Positions 1 to 8,902 of a stretch of 64,000 nt of DNA are shown piece after piece. The DNA is from Bacteroidetes bacterium MedPE-SWsnd-G1 (lineage in GTDB: Bacteria > Bacteroidota > Bacteroidia > Flavobacteriales > Flavobacteriaceae), in assembly GCA_001874265.1 (NCBI GenBank), contig MPDD01000010.1:1-64000 (forward strand). The letters run 5' to 3'. The notes under the pieces were generated by a model. The model was given only the letters and a program-made list of their open reading frames with translations, searched no databases and was not told the origin of the DNA. A program made the position numbers and the translations under genes. Within the stretch, counting starts at the first letter, position 1. Each line of letters opens with the position of its first letter.

Positions 1-2
1 AT

Positions 3-830
3 GGTGCCGATGGGGCTATTGGACCGCAAGGACCAGCAGGAGTTGACGGGTCAGACGGTGCACAGGGACCACAAGGTAATCCTGGTGTTGATGGTGCCGA
101 CGGAGCAACTGGACCAGCAGGGGCTGATGGAGCCGATGGTTCGAATGGTACAGACGGAAAATCTGCTTATCAAATAGCAGTAGATGATGGATTCATAGGT
201 GATGAAACTGCATGGCTTGCTTCTCTTGAAGGAACCGATGGTGCCGATGGGGCTATTGGACCGCAAGGACCAGCAGGAGTTGACGGGTCAGATGGTGCAC
301 AGGGACCACAAGGAGACCCTGGTATTGATGGTGCTGACGGAGCAACTGGACCGCAAGGAGACCCTGGTGCTGATGGTGCTGACGGAGCAACTGGTCCGCA
401 AGGAAATATTGGTGTAGATGGAAAATCTGCCTATGACGTTGCGGTAGAAAATGGTTTCGGTGGTACGGAAGCGGATTGGCTTTTATCATTAGAAGGTGCA
501 GATGGGACCGACGGTGCAACTGGAGCAACTGGTGCACAAGGACCACAAGGTAATCCTGGGGTTGATGGTGCCGACGGAGCAACTGGACCGCAAGGACCAC
601 AAGGAAATATTGGTGTAGATGGAAAATCTGCCTATGATGTCGCGGTAGATAATGGATTCGGTGGTACGGAAGCGGATTGGCTTTTATCATTAGAAGGTGC
701 AGATGGGTCCGACGGTTCAGACGGTGCAACTGGAGCAACTGGAGCACAAGGACCACAAGGAGACCCTGGTGCTGATGGTGCAACTGGAGCACAAGGACCA
801 CAAGGTCCTGCAGGAGCAACAGACCATTTA
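3..830 (+). repeat. Collagen Gly-X-Y coding repeats with long near-identical blocks
   Basis: The first 830 bases are an imperfect tandem array. The block starting at 3 recurs at 240 (offset 237 bases, 79 codons) with few changes over about 75 bases. The GKSAY block recurs at 420 and 621 (offset 201 bases, 67 codons). All offsets are multiples of three, so recombination between copies would shorten or lengthen the fibre without breaking the frame. The long antisense open frames here result from the repeat composition. Confidence 0.85.
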
Positions 831-2918
831 TTGCTCTCTAACATTGGAACCAATACACACACACAAATTGATACGCATATTGCTAACAACACAGGTATAA
901 ATACTGGTGACCAAGATATTACTGGTATAGCAACAAATACAACAAATATTACGGCAAATGCGGCACAAATTTTACTATTAGACACAGCCATAGGTGTTAT
1001 CGAAACTGAACAAGCAACACAAAATACAGCAATTGATTTGAATACAGCCAAAGCTTCTGAAAGTACTACGGTGAGTGATACTGCGGAATTAGACTTAACT
1101 TTAACTGGAACTGATATTACTGCCGATCTCGTTGCTAGTAGTATTGACGAAACTAAACTAGATGCTTCAGTTAACACCAGTTTAGATTTAGCAGATACCG
1201 CATTACAATCTTTCACGGAATCCGACCCCACATTTACTGTAAGCCAAGCAGCGAATATCGATGCTACAGACATTGCTAATTTGGGTAATTTATCTGGAAC
1301 TAATAGTGGTGATATAGTTTTGGCTGGGGCATATGACTATATAACTATATCTAATCAAACCATCACAAGAAATCAGATTAATTTAAGTACTGATGTAACT
1401 TGGGGTGCTGCAAGTGTTCCAACTGCAAATATATTAGCAGCGGCTGTAACGCAACACGAAAGCGCTTTAACAATAACAGAATCACAAATTTCGGATTTAA
1501 CTCATACTATTGACACCAACTTAACTGAGACTGAAGTAGATGCATTTGTAGCTAATAATGGATATTCCATTGGTAGCCACACAGTTGATACAAATACACA
1601 ATTATCAGATGCCGAGGTTGCTACAGCTGCTATCAATGAAGGGTTTGTAACCGGACCGCATACAATTGAAACCAATAATTTAGGAACTGCCGTAACCTGG
1701 GCTAATGTACCAGATTCAAACATTACGGAGTCCTCTGTTACACAGCATGAAGGAGCCATTACACATCAAAATCTCTCAGGAGCAGGAACCAATACCCATG
1801 CGCAAATTGATGCTTTTATAACCGCCGGAAATGCTGCCTTGACAACTATAAATACAAATGCAACGAATAACACAGGTACAGTTACGATACATAATGATGT
1901 ATCTAATGCTGGTTCTGGACAGATAATTAGTGATGCTGAAAGAATTGCAATTGGTAATAACTCCGCTAAAACTGGAATTACTGCACAACAGGCTGCTGAC
2001 ATTACTGTTAACAATGCTAAAATCAGTTATTCTGACGCCGCAACGGTTGCCGCAAATTCTGCACAAATTTTATTAAATGACACTGCTATTGGTTCTATTG
2101 CAACGGATCAAACAACCCAAAACACTGCCATTGGTCTAAATACAGCTAAAGAAACAAACGTAACTACTAACCTAAGTGTAGGAACAGTTACAGCAACAAC
2201 TTTAGATGTAAATTCTAGCGATGGAACCAATGCAACATTACCTGCTGCAACAACAGACGATGCAGGGCTTTTAACAGCTGATAAATTTGATGAAATCGAA
2301 TTAAATACAACAAATTATGCCGCACTATTAGGCGCGCTTACGGGCAATATAAGTCCTAGAATTGATCTTAACCAAACTAATATAACTACGAATGAATCTA
2401 ATATTAGTACAAATGCCTCTGACATTTCAGATTTATTAGAATTGGTAAAAACTAAAGCTGTTGGTTTCAGTCCTGAAACTATTCAATACAACTCGAATAC
2501 TATAGCTGATGATGGGAGTTTTACTGGTGACGTTCTCGACCTTGATTTAACATCCATGGCTGCAACTGCTACTTTTTCCCCTGGGGTAGATAAAATAAAT
2601 TGTCTTGTAGCAGGGATGTATGTTATTAACGTAAATCTGCACTACACAGCAAATGCAAATAACACAAATAATAATAGGGTAAATTTACAGATTAGAACTT
2701 TAATTGATGATGTTGCAACGGGCCCGATTGGCTCTTCAGGATATATTAGAGCTAGAGAAGGTCATAATGATTCTTCATTACATATTTCTGGATATATCGT
2801 AACCTTAACTGCTAATCAAACCATTTCTTTTGGCTTAAATCATGATGCTCAACGAGATGAAGAAGTAAACATACTAGGAGATAGTTCATATATATCTATT
2901 AGAAAATTAATTGACTAA
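3..2918 (+). CDS. Collagen-like fibre protein with C1q-like C-terminal head (5' truncated)
   Basis: The reading frame is open from the left edge, so the N-terminus and any signal peptide lie outside the window; 971 residues are visible. Nucleotides 3 to about 815 encode Gly-X-Y triplets (GPQGPAG, GADGATG), interrupted three times by a segment starting GKSAY and ending WL-SLEG (from 156, 420 and 621). About 816-2470 is a Thr/Asn/Ala-rich stalk with internal repeats, for example NAAQILLLDTAIG at 957 and its near copy at 2055. The last ~150 residues look like a C1q/TNF-type beta jelly roll (AGMYVINVNLHY, RVNLQIRT, final ISIRKLID). Collagen-like bacterial proteins usually trimerise into surface fibres; that function is inferred. 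The collagen part is clearly richer in G+C than its surroundings. The SGNH hydrolase gene starts directly at its stop codon. Phage tail-fibre origin is possible, but no other phage gene is present. Confidence 0.85.
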   Translation, partial: GADGAIGPQGPAGVDGSDGAQGPQGNPGVDGADGATGPAGADGADGSNGTDGKSAYQIAVDDGFIGDETAWLASLEGTDGADGAIGPQGPAGVDGSDGAQGPQGDPGIDGADGATGPQGDPGADGADGATGPQGNIGVDGKSAYDVAVENGFGGTEADWLLSLEGADGTDGATGATGAQGPQGNPGVDGADGATGPQGPQGNIGVDGKSAYDVAVDNGFGGTEADWLLSLEGADGSDGSDGATGATGAQGPQGDPGADGATGAQGPQGPAGATDHLLLSNIGTNTHTQIDTHIANNTGINTGDQDITGIATNTTNITANAAQILLLDTAIGVIETEQATQNTAIDLNTAKASESTTVSDTAELDLTLTGTDITADLVASSIDETKLDASVNTSLDLADTALQSFTESDPTFTVSQAANIDATDIANLGNLSGTNSGDIVLAGAYDYITISNQTITRNQINLSTDVTWGAASVPTANILAAAVTQHESALTITESQISDLTHTIDTNLTETEVDAFVANNGYSIGSHTVDTNTQLSDAEVATAAINEGFVTGPHTIETNNLGTAVTWANVPDSNITESSVTQHEGAITHQNLSGAGTNTHAQIDAFITAGNAALTTINTNATNNTGTVTIHNDVSNAGSGQIISDAERIAIGNNSAKTGITAQQAADITVNNAKISYSDAATVAANSAQILLNDTAIGSIATDQTTQNTAIGLNTAKETNVTTNLSVGTVTATTLDVNSSDGTNATLPAATTDDAGLLTADKFDEIELNTTNYAALLGALTGNISPRIDLNQTNITTNESNISTNASDISDLLELVKTKAVGFSPETIQYNSNTIADDGSFTGDVLDLDLTSMAATATFSPGVDKINCLVAGMYVINVNLHYTANANNTNNNRVNLQIRTLIDDVATGPIGSSGYIRAREGHNDSSLHISGYIVTLTANQTISFGLNHDAQRDEEVNILGDSSYISIRKLID

Positions 2919-2919
2919 T

Positions 2920-3516
2920 GTGAAAATCATATTTATTATTTTGAGTATAGCCTTCTTTAACCTGAAAGCTAACGCTCAAAATGATTCAGCAATACTATTT
3001 ATCGGCAACAGTTTAACCTATACCAACAACTTACCTCAACTGGTAAAAAAGGAAGGGAAAAAGAAAGGAAATAAAATAAAAACAACCCTGTTGGCTAAAC
3101 CAAATTATGCCATTGTAGATCATTTAAATGAAGGGTCCGTTCAAAAAGAATTAAAGGCAAAAAATTACGATTATATCATAATTCAACAAGGACCTTCATC
3201 ACGACCAGAAGGTAAAAAACTCCTTATAGAATCTGGCATTGCAATTAACGCACTGCTAAAGGGAACAAAAACGAAACTGGTGTATTTTATGGTTTGGCCA
3301 TCTATGGCTTACTATCAAACTTTTGACAGCGTCATTAAAAACCATAAAGATGCGGCGAAATTAAATAATGCAATTCTCTGCCCTGTTGGAGAAGAATGGA
3401 AACGACATTTCGACGCAACTAAGAACTTTGATTATTATGGACTCGATGGTTTTCACCCATCATTAAAAGGAAGTAAAAACACTGCGGAAATTATAGTTAA
3501 CACCCTATTTGAATAA
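2920..3516 (+). CDS. Exported SGNH/GDSL-family hydrolase
   Basis: A 198-residue protein whose N-terminus (MKIIFIILSIAFF, then ANAQ) is a signal peptide, so it should act outside the cytoplasm. The start is probably GTG at 2920, directly after the stop of the collagen-like gene; a TTG at 2911 is an alternative. Block I is FIGNSLT, with nucleophile Ser31. The Asp-x-x-His block near the C-terminus is LDGFHPS. YIIIQQGPSS probably supplies the oxyanion-hole block. Family members hydrolyse esters on carbohydrates, lipids or peptidoglycan; the substrate cannot be told from sequence. Tight coupling to the fibre gene suggests a shared transcript and perhaps action on the same surface material (inference). 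It converges on the minus-strand cluster with 3 bases between the stops. Confidence 0.75.
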   Translation: MKIIFIILSIAFFNLKANAQNDSAILFIGNSLTYTNNLPQLVKKEGKKKGNKIKTTLLAKPNYAIVDHLNEGSVQKELKAKNYDYIIIQQGPSSRPEGKKLLIESGIAINALLKGTKTKLVYFMVWPSMAYYQTFDSVIKNHKDAAKLNNAILCPVGEEWKRHFDATKNFDYYGLDGFHPSLKGSKNTAEIIVNTLFE

Positions 3517-3519
3517 AAA

Positions 3520-4764
3520 CTACTGTCTCCAGGCAATTTCTATCAATACTTGAGGATAATCTATACTAGTTCCTACTAAATAACATTGTAAATAGTCTCC
3601 TTCATCAAAATCAACATCAATTGAAACGTCATGCGCTCCTTGATCAGCATTTGATACGGCCAATGAAGCAATATTTATTGTATCGTCATTTTTTCTAATG
3701 TGAATAGTATAATTCTGATTCGCATTTCCCTGCACTGTGATTGCAGTTATAGTGCCATCTCGAATCATGCGCCAACCGTTTTGACTTGATAACGCACCAT
3801 TGAATTGCCTTAAGTATTGGTTTGAGGTATTATTACTGTTTCTTCCCCAACCAACCATATTTCTGTCTACACTTAACCATTTAGTTCGAGTAGCATCATA
3901 GGTGTATAGTAATCCATCAGTTCCTACATGAAACTCTCCAGAATTTGCACCAGTTGGTGTTGCGCCATTTGGTCTTAATCTCAACGGAACCTCGTTGTTC
4001 GATGTTGGATTTACATCAAGCATAGCATCAGGATTTCCAGTATTAATACCCACATTCCCTCCTTGTTCTAAATACAGTCTGTAATCTGCGATATTACTTT
4101 CTACAAAATTTAACCCATTACCAATAATATTCCAATGCCATAACGGATTACCACTAGCATCTTGAAATGCTAAAACATCGTTTCCATTGGCTCTTATTAC
4201 CAAAGGGTGGTTGTTAAACGTAGGTGCTTGATTGATTAGTACTTGACCAACAGCGCTGTTTAATCGTAGTTTCTCAACGTTATTAGACCTCAACACGAAA
4301 TCTTGTGCATCAGTTGTTCCTAAAAATTCTGTAGTTGGGTTAGAACCTGCATTTCCATCTCTAGACCAAAAATTATTTCCAAGTGCTAACCATGAACTAC
4401 CATCCCAAACATTAACCGAAGTAGGAACAAGGGAAGTGTTGAACCAAATATCTCCAGACACAGGAAAGGAAGGTGCTGTGTTATTACTTGTTACATTATC
4501 TATATCTTCTAACTCAACCCATACCGTTCCAGTATATACTTGAGATGTACTATTTCCAGTATTAAACCAAATATCCCCTTCTAATGGCGTTAAGGGTGCG
4601 GTTGCAGAACTATAGACTTGGTTATTTCTAATCGTGTTAATCGTTCCCTTATTATCGATAACGCGAACCTCTTGCGCATTGACCTTCAAAAATCCATTAA
4701 AAATAAAAAATAGAAGTAGGAAACTTCTATTCAAAAAATAAATGTTTATGTCTTTTATTAGCAT
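3520..4764 (-). CDS. Secreted modular fibre-like protein (VIDNKGTI family)
   Basis: 414 residues: an N-terminal hydrophobic segment (FLLLFFIFNGF) and cleavage-like VNAQ, then the shared motif EVRVIDNKGTI. Two copies of a module resembling TAPLTPLEGDIWFN followed by a tryptophan-rich W-G/T-x-W unit lie at about residues 50-130. The middle (residues ~135-250) resembles structural proteins with FVLRSNNVEKLRLN and VGINTGNPDAMLDV, a motif common in tail-fibre-like proteins that precede an endosialidase chaperone, though no chaperone domain is seen. The C-terminal ~110 residues look like a beta-sandwich head. ATG at 4764 gives 10 residues before a possible TTG start at 4734, which would give a more typical signal peptide. 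It is the last gene of the minus-strand cluster. Function unknown. Confidence 0.7.
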   Translation of the reverse strand: MLIKDINIYFLNRSFLLLFFIFNGFLKVNAQEVRVIDNKGTINTIRNNQVYSSATAPLTPLEGDIWFNTGNSTSQVYTGTVWVELEDIDNVTSNNTAPSFPVSGDIWFNTSLVPTSVNVWDGSSWLALGNNFWSRDGNAGSNPTTEFLGTTDAQDFVLRSNNVEKLRLNSAVGQVLINQAPTFNNHPLVIRANGNDVLAFQDASGNPLWHWNIIGNGLNFVESNIADYRLYLEQGGNVGINTGNPDAMLDVNPTSNNEVPLRLRPNGATPTGANSGEFHVGTDGLLYTYDATRTKWLSVDRNMVGWGRNSNNTSNQYLRQFNGALSSQNGWRMIRDGTITAITVQGNANQNYTIHIRKNDDTINIASLAVSNADQGAHDVSIDVDFDEGDYLQCYLVGTSIDYPQVLIEIAWRQ

Positions 4765-4798
4765 TTAAATATTAACTTTTTCAGTGTATAAAGATACA

Positions 4799-5572
4799 CT
4801 AATTAAGTTTATGAACAGTTATTCCTGTACCTTCTGCTAGGGTTTCAAATTGTCTATTATTTGGTCCTTCAAACCTTACCGCATGTAAACTCAAGGCTTC
4901 ACCAGCTACAAAGTACTTTATTAAAGTTCTACCAGCAGTACTTGTACTCACATTGCTTGCACTATTATTGGCAGTATTATTTTGTCGATGATAACTATAG
5001 GAATCCGTACCGGGTTCTCTATTCCCATCTATCTGCAGTTCAACTCGAGCTGTGGTTCTTGTACCGTCTCCAGCCTCCGTTCTAAAAGTAGCATGATACA
5101 CAACCTTATAATAACCATCTTCTGGAATTACAACTTCATCGTTAGTTATAGAGGTAAAACCAACATTGGCTCTTTCAATATCAAGATTTAATTGAACCAA
5201 TTGATTGTTTACCCTCTGCCCTCCAACATCGTCGTAAACATCCATTATTCTAAGTGCCTTATATGCTCCGTTGTCAGATCCTGTTGCAAGCGCATTATTA
5301 GCATCTGTACTTACACCTCCAACAATTATCCAAGCACTACCATTCCATTTCTTAGTAATAATGTTATTGGCAATATTATTATCGAACCAAACATCATTTT
5401 CTAACGGACTTAAAGGTGCTGTATTAGAAGTAGTGACTTGATTATTTCTTACTGTATTTATTGTTCCTTTATTATCTACAACATTAACCTCTTGCGCCTT
5501 AGTATTCAGAAAGAATACCAAGGCACAGGTTAAAATTATAAAACTCCTTATATCAAAAAAGGAACTATTCAT
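4799..5572 (-). CDS. Secreted fibre-like protein with C1q-like head (VIDNKGTI family)
   Basis: 257 residues. Signal peptide ([17 protein letters not shown]) followed by [19 protein letters not shown], nearly the same as in the neighbouring gene at 3520-4764. One [15 protein letters not shown] module with a [11 protein letters not shown] unit follows at about residues 53-90. The C-terminal ~150 residues resemble a C1q/TNF jelly roll ([23 protein letters not shown], ending ITVHKLN), matching in pattern the head of the collagen-like protein at 3-2918. Such heads usually form trimers. There is a gap of 34 bases to the gene downstream and 13 to the gene upstream, consistent with one operon. Function is inferred only as a surface or matrix component. 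Confidence 0.7.
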   Translation of the reverse strand: MNSSFFDIRSFIILTCALVFFLNTKAQEVNVVDNKGTINTVRNNQVTTSNTAPLSPLENDVWFDNNIANNIITKKWNGSAWIIVGGVSTDANNALATGSDNGAYKALRIMDVYDDVGGQRVNNQLVQLNLDIERANVGFTSITNDEVVIPEDGYYKVVYHATFRTEAGDGTRTTARVELQIDGNREPGTDSYSYHRQNNTANNSASNVSTSTAGRTLIKYFVAGEALSLHAVRFEGPNNRQFETLAEGTGITVHKLN

Positions 5573-5585
5573 TCAAATTATTATT

Positions 5586-6278
5586 TTATTTAATCCACTG
5601 TACTTCAAAAACATCCAAATTATATGCTTCTCCACCAATAGCAGCAATATCAACTTGAACGGTATCATCTGCAGAAATACTGTAATCCGTAGATTCTCTA
5701 AGTTTAACACCATTTCTATAAACAGCAATTCTATTAACACTTGTTGAAGCAAGAAGCACTCCAGTAACAGTAATAGAAATATCTGCTGAAGTATCAGCAC
5801 CTAACTGCTGTTCTACTAAAACTACATCAATAAGGTCTGTTTTTAAAATATTTCTAACTTCCCCTGTTGCTTCATCACGAACTAATAAAGAAAAACCAGG
5901 ACCTCCCATTGCGGCAGCAGCATTTCCTGTTTCTTCAACAATACCGTCAATAACAAAAGTACCACCTGCATCTAAAGTAATTTTAAATTCATTAAGTCCA
6001 GTTGCGATATTTGTATCTTCCACAAGTGTACCTCCTAATTGCCAAGTTGTTGTTGTTTTATTATTTGCAGCGGTAGATGTAATCGAAGTAATACCATTAT
6101 TTGCTTGAATGTACTTAATTGTACCTTTATTATCAATAACCTTAATTACTTCCCCAGCAGCATTCGCTTGCGTAGTATTAGCGGTTCCTGAATTTGCTGG
6201 TAATGTTTGTGCATTTACTAAACTCGCAGCCATCATAAATACTGCGAATACTCCTAATTTAAAATAATTTTTTTTCAT
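5586..6278 (-). CDS. Secreted protein of the VIDNKGTI cluster
   Basis: 230 residues from the ATG at 6278. An in-frame ATG at 6338 would add a Lys/Leu-rich, low-complexity leader; the inner start begins MKKNYFKLGVFAVFMMAAS and ends in VNAQ, a normal signal peptide, so it is preferred. After the signal come a Thr/Asn/Ala stretch and VIKVIDNKGTI, the motif shared with the next two genes downstream. The C-terminus carries INRIAVYRNGVKL with a beta-rich end (VFEVQWIK); the VYRNGV unit recurs in the gene at 6367-7518. No catalytic motif is visible. Likely a small surface subunit whose partners are the neighbouring products; role unknown. Confidence 0.65.
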   Translation of the reverse strand: MKKNYFKLGVFAVFMMAASLVNAQTLPANSGTANTTQANAAGEVIKVIDNKGTIKYIQANNGITSITSTAANNKTTTTWQLGGTLVEDTNIATGLNEFKITLDAGGTFVIDGIVEETGNAAAAMGGPGFSLLVRDEATGEVRNILKTDLIDVVLVEQQLGADTSADISITVTGVLLASTSVNRIAVYRNGVKLRESTDYSISADDTVQVDIAAIGGEAYNLDVFEVQWIK

Positions 6279-6366
6279 TTTCTTTGGGTTTAATTTAATT
6301 GATTTTAATTTACTTAATTTTAATTTACTTGTGTTCATTTTATTAATTATTTAGGGTTGATTAATT

Positions 6367-7518
6367 CTAATTTAATTGTACAATTCTAATTTGATCGCCT
6401 TGGTAACACCTGGCGTCGAGTTCTATTTCTATAGTTGTTGCGTTGATCAGTCTAAAGCCTATTCTAACACCATTTCTATACACATCTAATTTATTTATAT
6501 CTGTAATGGTCCAAGGTGTTGGAAATAACAATTGCCCGTCAGCCGCATTTAACACAACTTCCGTTCTCTGAAATAAACTAGACATTGACTTCTTTTTTAA
6601 TACACCGGTATTTTCTTCTAAAACAAGCAGTTCATCGGATAAAGATGTACTTTCTTCCAAGCCAGTTATGGCAAGTGTATTTACCAAATCTGTGTTTATA
6701 AAAGTGGGTTCTATCAAGTCTCCTCCTAATTTAATGTTATTACCATCTATGGTAAGTCCATTAGAAACCGTTGTGCTTTCTGGAACTACTGAAACCCAAT
6801 CTGTTCCATTATAAACTTCTATACATTCACAGGCTTCATTCCAAACTTGGTCACCTACAAGTGCTGCTGTGAACATTGCATCTCTTTCTGCTTCATCTGC
6901 AACAGCAATTAAGCCAAACTCGTTGGTAGGATCCAAATCATTTGTTACCGCAATCCATTCGATTCCGTTATAGATATATAAAACGGGAACATTATTTGTT
7001 GCATCATTTTGCACCCATGCCAAGTCTCCTTGGGTATAGGTGTCAGTTAAATCCGTTAAGGTATTTACAACAGTAACTCCCCCACTTCCTCCGCCAACAG
7101 ACGCTGGATGTGGAATATAAAGTATGCGTTGCCTATCTAAAAATTCAAATCCATTATTAGAACTATGGATATTAATTTCAACATTCAAATACTTTAACTT
7201 TCCATCCCAAATAATATCACTAAAACTAGTATTAATTGGTCGTCCCTCTCCCACAATTAATGAAACCATTCCGTTTTCATCGGTAGTTATGGTTTGTTCC
7301 TCTATATATTCAGTTCTAAATTCATTTTCAATAGCAAAACGGAACGTTACTTCGGTCAATCCTAAAGGCACCTGATTTTCTTTTACATCAGTCCCTGGAA
7401 TTTGAATAGGCTCATTATTTAAAATGAGCGCCTGATAATTAAATCCAGGAGTTTGTGCATACGTGTAAGACATACTCAGAAATAATAAAAGGGGCAATAT
7501 GTATTTTAGGATCTTCAT
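6367..7518 (-). CDS. Secreted fibre-like protein with NYQA N-terminal domain
   Basis: 383 residues with a signal peptide (ILPLLLFLSMSYTYAQ). The mature N-terminus, TPGFNYQALILN, belongs to a domain frequent at the start of secreted Bacteroidota proteins, in which the phrase is typically INYQAVARD; it spans residues ~20-140. Residues ~150-250 hold two short units (DLAWVQNDATN, GDQVWNEACEC with a tryptophan-containing YNGTDWVSV) like those in the neighbouring fibre proteins. The C-terminus has LDVYRNGVRI and a beta-rich end. Its ATG overlaps the stop of the upstream barrel gene by one base (TAATG), indicating translational coupling. Structural or adhesive role inferred; no enzyme motif seen. 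Confidence 0.68.
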   Translation of the reverse strand: MKILKYILPLLLFLSMSYTYAQTPGFNYQALILNNEPIQIPGTDVKENQVPLGLTEVTFRFAIENEFRTEYIEEQTITTDENGMVSLIVGEGRPINTSFSDIIWDGKLKYLNVEINIHSSNNGFEFLDRQRILYIPHPASVGGGSGGVTVVNTLTDLTDTYTQGDLAWVQNDATNNVPVLYIYNGIEWIAVTNDLDPTNEFGLIAVADEAERDAMFTAALVGDQVWNEACECIEVYNGTDWVSVVPESTTVSNGLTIDGNNIKLGGDLIEPTFINTDLVNTLAITGLEESTSLSDELLVLEENTGVLKKKSMSSLFQRTEVVLNAADGQLLFPTPWTITDINKLDVYRNGVRIGFRLINATTIEIELDARCYQGDQIRIVQLN

Positions 7519-8291
7519 TAATCGTTTTCACCTTTATTTTTAGTCCCCTCTTCTTCTTCCGTTGTCGTTGTCGTTGTAGTTGTCGTTGTTGTGGTTGTTT
7601 TCGTTTCAGTTTTCTTAACTGGGGCTTTCTTCTTCTTTTTACTTAATGTGAATAATACCCCTACACGAATAGATCTTGCATCTAAACTATAGGCTTCTCC
7701 TTCATTTGAATCTTGATTCGCCTCTTTAAAACTCGTCGCAATATTGTAATTGATATAACAAGCAATTTTCTTATTTACTTTGTATTCTAATCCAAATCCT
7801 CTATGGAATCCCATCAATCCTTTATCCATAGTATTATCATTGTACAAATCCACACGTTGATCCATATATTCATTTGTACCAGAAACAAGCCAATCGTGAA
7901 ATAAATGCACATGTCCTTGTAGTCCAAAGTTTTTCCAACGCAAAACATCTACCTTTAATCCAACTTTTGCTCCAACATATGATAAATTGTAGGTTGTCGG
8001 AATTCGAATTTCACCAGCAATAAACGCGGTTCTAATTTCGTATTTATGATAATGCAAACCGAGATCAAACTTTACGCGCTGTTTATAAAGATCAAACCTA
8101 ATACCACTTTCTAATAAAGGTTGTTTTACTTTTGAAAAACCAGAATCGTCTAACGTGTTTTCACCTTCACTATTTTCATAATCTTCGAAGGTGGCCGAAC
8201 TAAATCCAGATCCTACAAAAATTTCTTGTGAATGGGTGTTTACCGTAAAAACGAACAACACTAAAGCTATAATATATTGTACTTTCTTCAT
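7518..8291 (-). CDS. Outer-membrane beta-barrel protein with poly-Thr/Glu tail
   Basis: 257 residues from ATG 8291 (a second ATG at 8297 is possible; upstream sequence does not decide). A signal peptide (YIIALVLFVFTVNTHSQ) is followed by alternating amphipathic strands (YVGAKVGLKVDVL, FGLEYKVNKKIACYINYNI, IRVGVLFTLSKKK) typical of small outer-membrane barrels. After the last strand comes a tail of lysines, then 13 threonines and a run of glutamates, ending EGTKNKGEND. The threonine run is encoded at 7560-7598 by mixed ACN codons rather than one repeated codon. The gene starts 7 bases after the upstream stop and overlaps the next gene by one base, so it belongs to the same operon. A role as anchor or channel for the fibre-like products is inference. 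Confidence 0.65.
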   Translation of the reverse strand: MKKVQYIIALVLFVFTVNTHSQEIFVGSGFSSATFEDYENSEGENTLDDSGFSKVKQPLLESGIRFDLYKQRVKFDLGLHYHKYEIRTAFIAGEIRIPTTYNLSYVGAKVGLKVDVLRWKNFGLQGHVHLFHDWLVSGTNEYMDQRVDLYNDNTMDKGLMGFHRGFGLEYKVNKKIACYINYNIATSFKEANQDSNEGEAYSLDARSIRVGVLFTLSKKKKKAPVKKTETKTTTTTTTTTTTTTEEEEGTKNKGEND

Positions 8292-8298
8292 TAACATG

Positions 8299-8820
8299 TT
8301 ATTCTCTGACTTTCAAAATTTTTCTTGCAAAAGTATCTTCACCACTAACAATATGTAAAATATACGATCCTATTATTATATTTTCCATTGGAATAATAAC
8401 ACTATCACTAGCGCTGTATTTTTTATATTTCAACACCTTTCCATTTAAATCAAAAACTTTTAAATGAATAGGATGTGCAGTGCTTTCCGAAAAATCAACT
8501 TTTACGTACTCTACAAAGGGGTTTGGAGAAACAACAATTTCCAATCTCTCATCAATATTTTCAATTCCTGAATTGTTTAATTTAAAATATCTAGTACTAT
8601 TTAAAAAACCTTGTTGAACAACCATTTTACCAGTTTTAACAGTACCTATAATACTGCTTTGACCGATACTTTGAAGGACTATATATTTATTACTAGATAA
8701 TGCTACTGTTGAAGAACTCACAGTAGTTATTGTAGATTTTAGGGGTCTATTTTCTTCTTGCTGCCCATAGGCACAAAAAGTTATTAGTAAAATAGATAAG
8801 GGGTTAATTATTCTATTCAA
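8299..8820 (-). CDS. Small secreted protein with T9SS type A sorting tail
   Basis: 173 residues with a signal peptide ending FCAYGQ. Residues ~40-80 carry YIVLQSIGQSSIIGT and VQQGFLN, a segment often found just before type IX tails. The last ~75 residues form a T9SS type A C-terminal domain: VSPNPF, then VFDLNGKVL, GSYILHI and final FARKILKVRE. Known family behaviour is export across the outer membrane by the type IX machinery and removal of this tail at the surface. There is hardly any other domain, so it may be a carrier or anchor rather than an enzyme. It is the first gene of the minus-strand surface cluster ending at 3520. Confidence 0.8.
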   Translation of the reverse strand: MNRIINPLSILLITFCAYGQQEENRPLKSTITTVSSSTVALSSNKYIVLQSIGQSSIIGTVKTGKMVVQQGFLNSTRYFKLNNSGIENIDERLEIVVSPNPFVEYVKVDFSESTAHPIHLKVFDLNGKVLKYKKYSASDSVIIPMENIIIGSYILHIVSGEDTFARKILKVRE

Positions 8821-8902
8821 TTATAACTTTGTTATTTAGCTAAAATATTACTTTTTTTTCATTTTAATAAAAAAACTATAGATAATCTAATAATGTCCCC
8901 TG

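Noticed and set aside
3-830. Repeats resembling a CRISPR array
   Set aside because: The units are Gly-X-Y codons in one frame with no unique spacers of constant length and no cas genes in the window.
253-1273. Long antisense open frames (188 and 213 codons) opposite the collagen gene
   Set aside because: They arise from the repeat structure and higher G+C of the Gly-X-Y coding region; no start signal or domain, and the plus-strand frame is clearly coding.
3-8820. A prophage tail-fibre module
   Set aside because: Fibre-like motifs are present, but no capsid, terminase, tail tube, integrase or lysis gene; the T9SS tail and outer-membrane barrel point to a host surface system.
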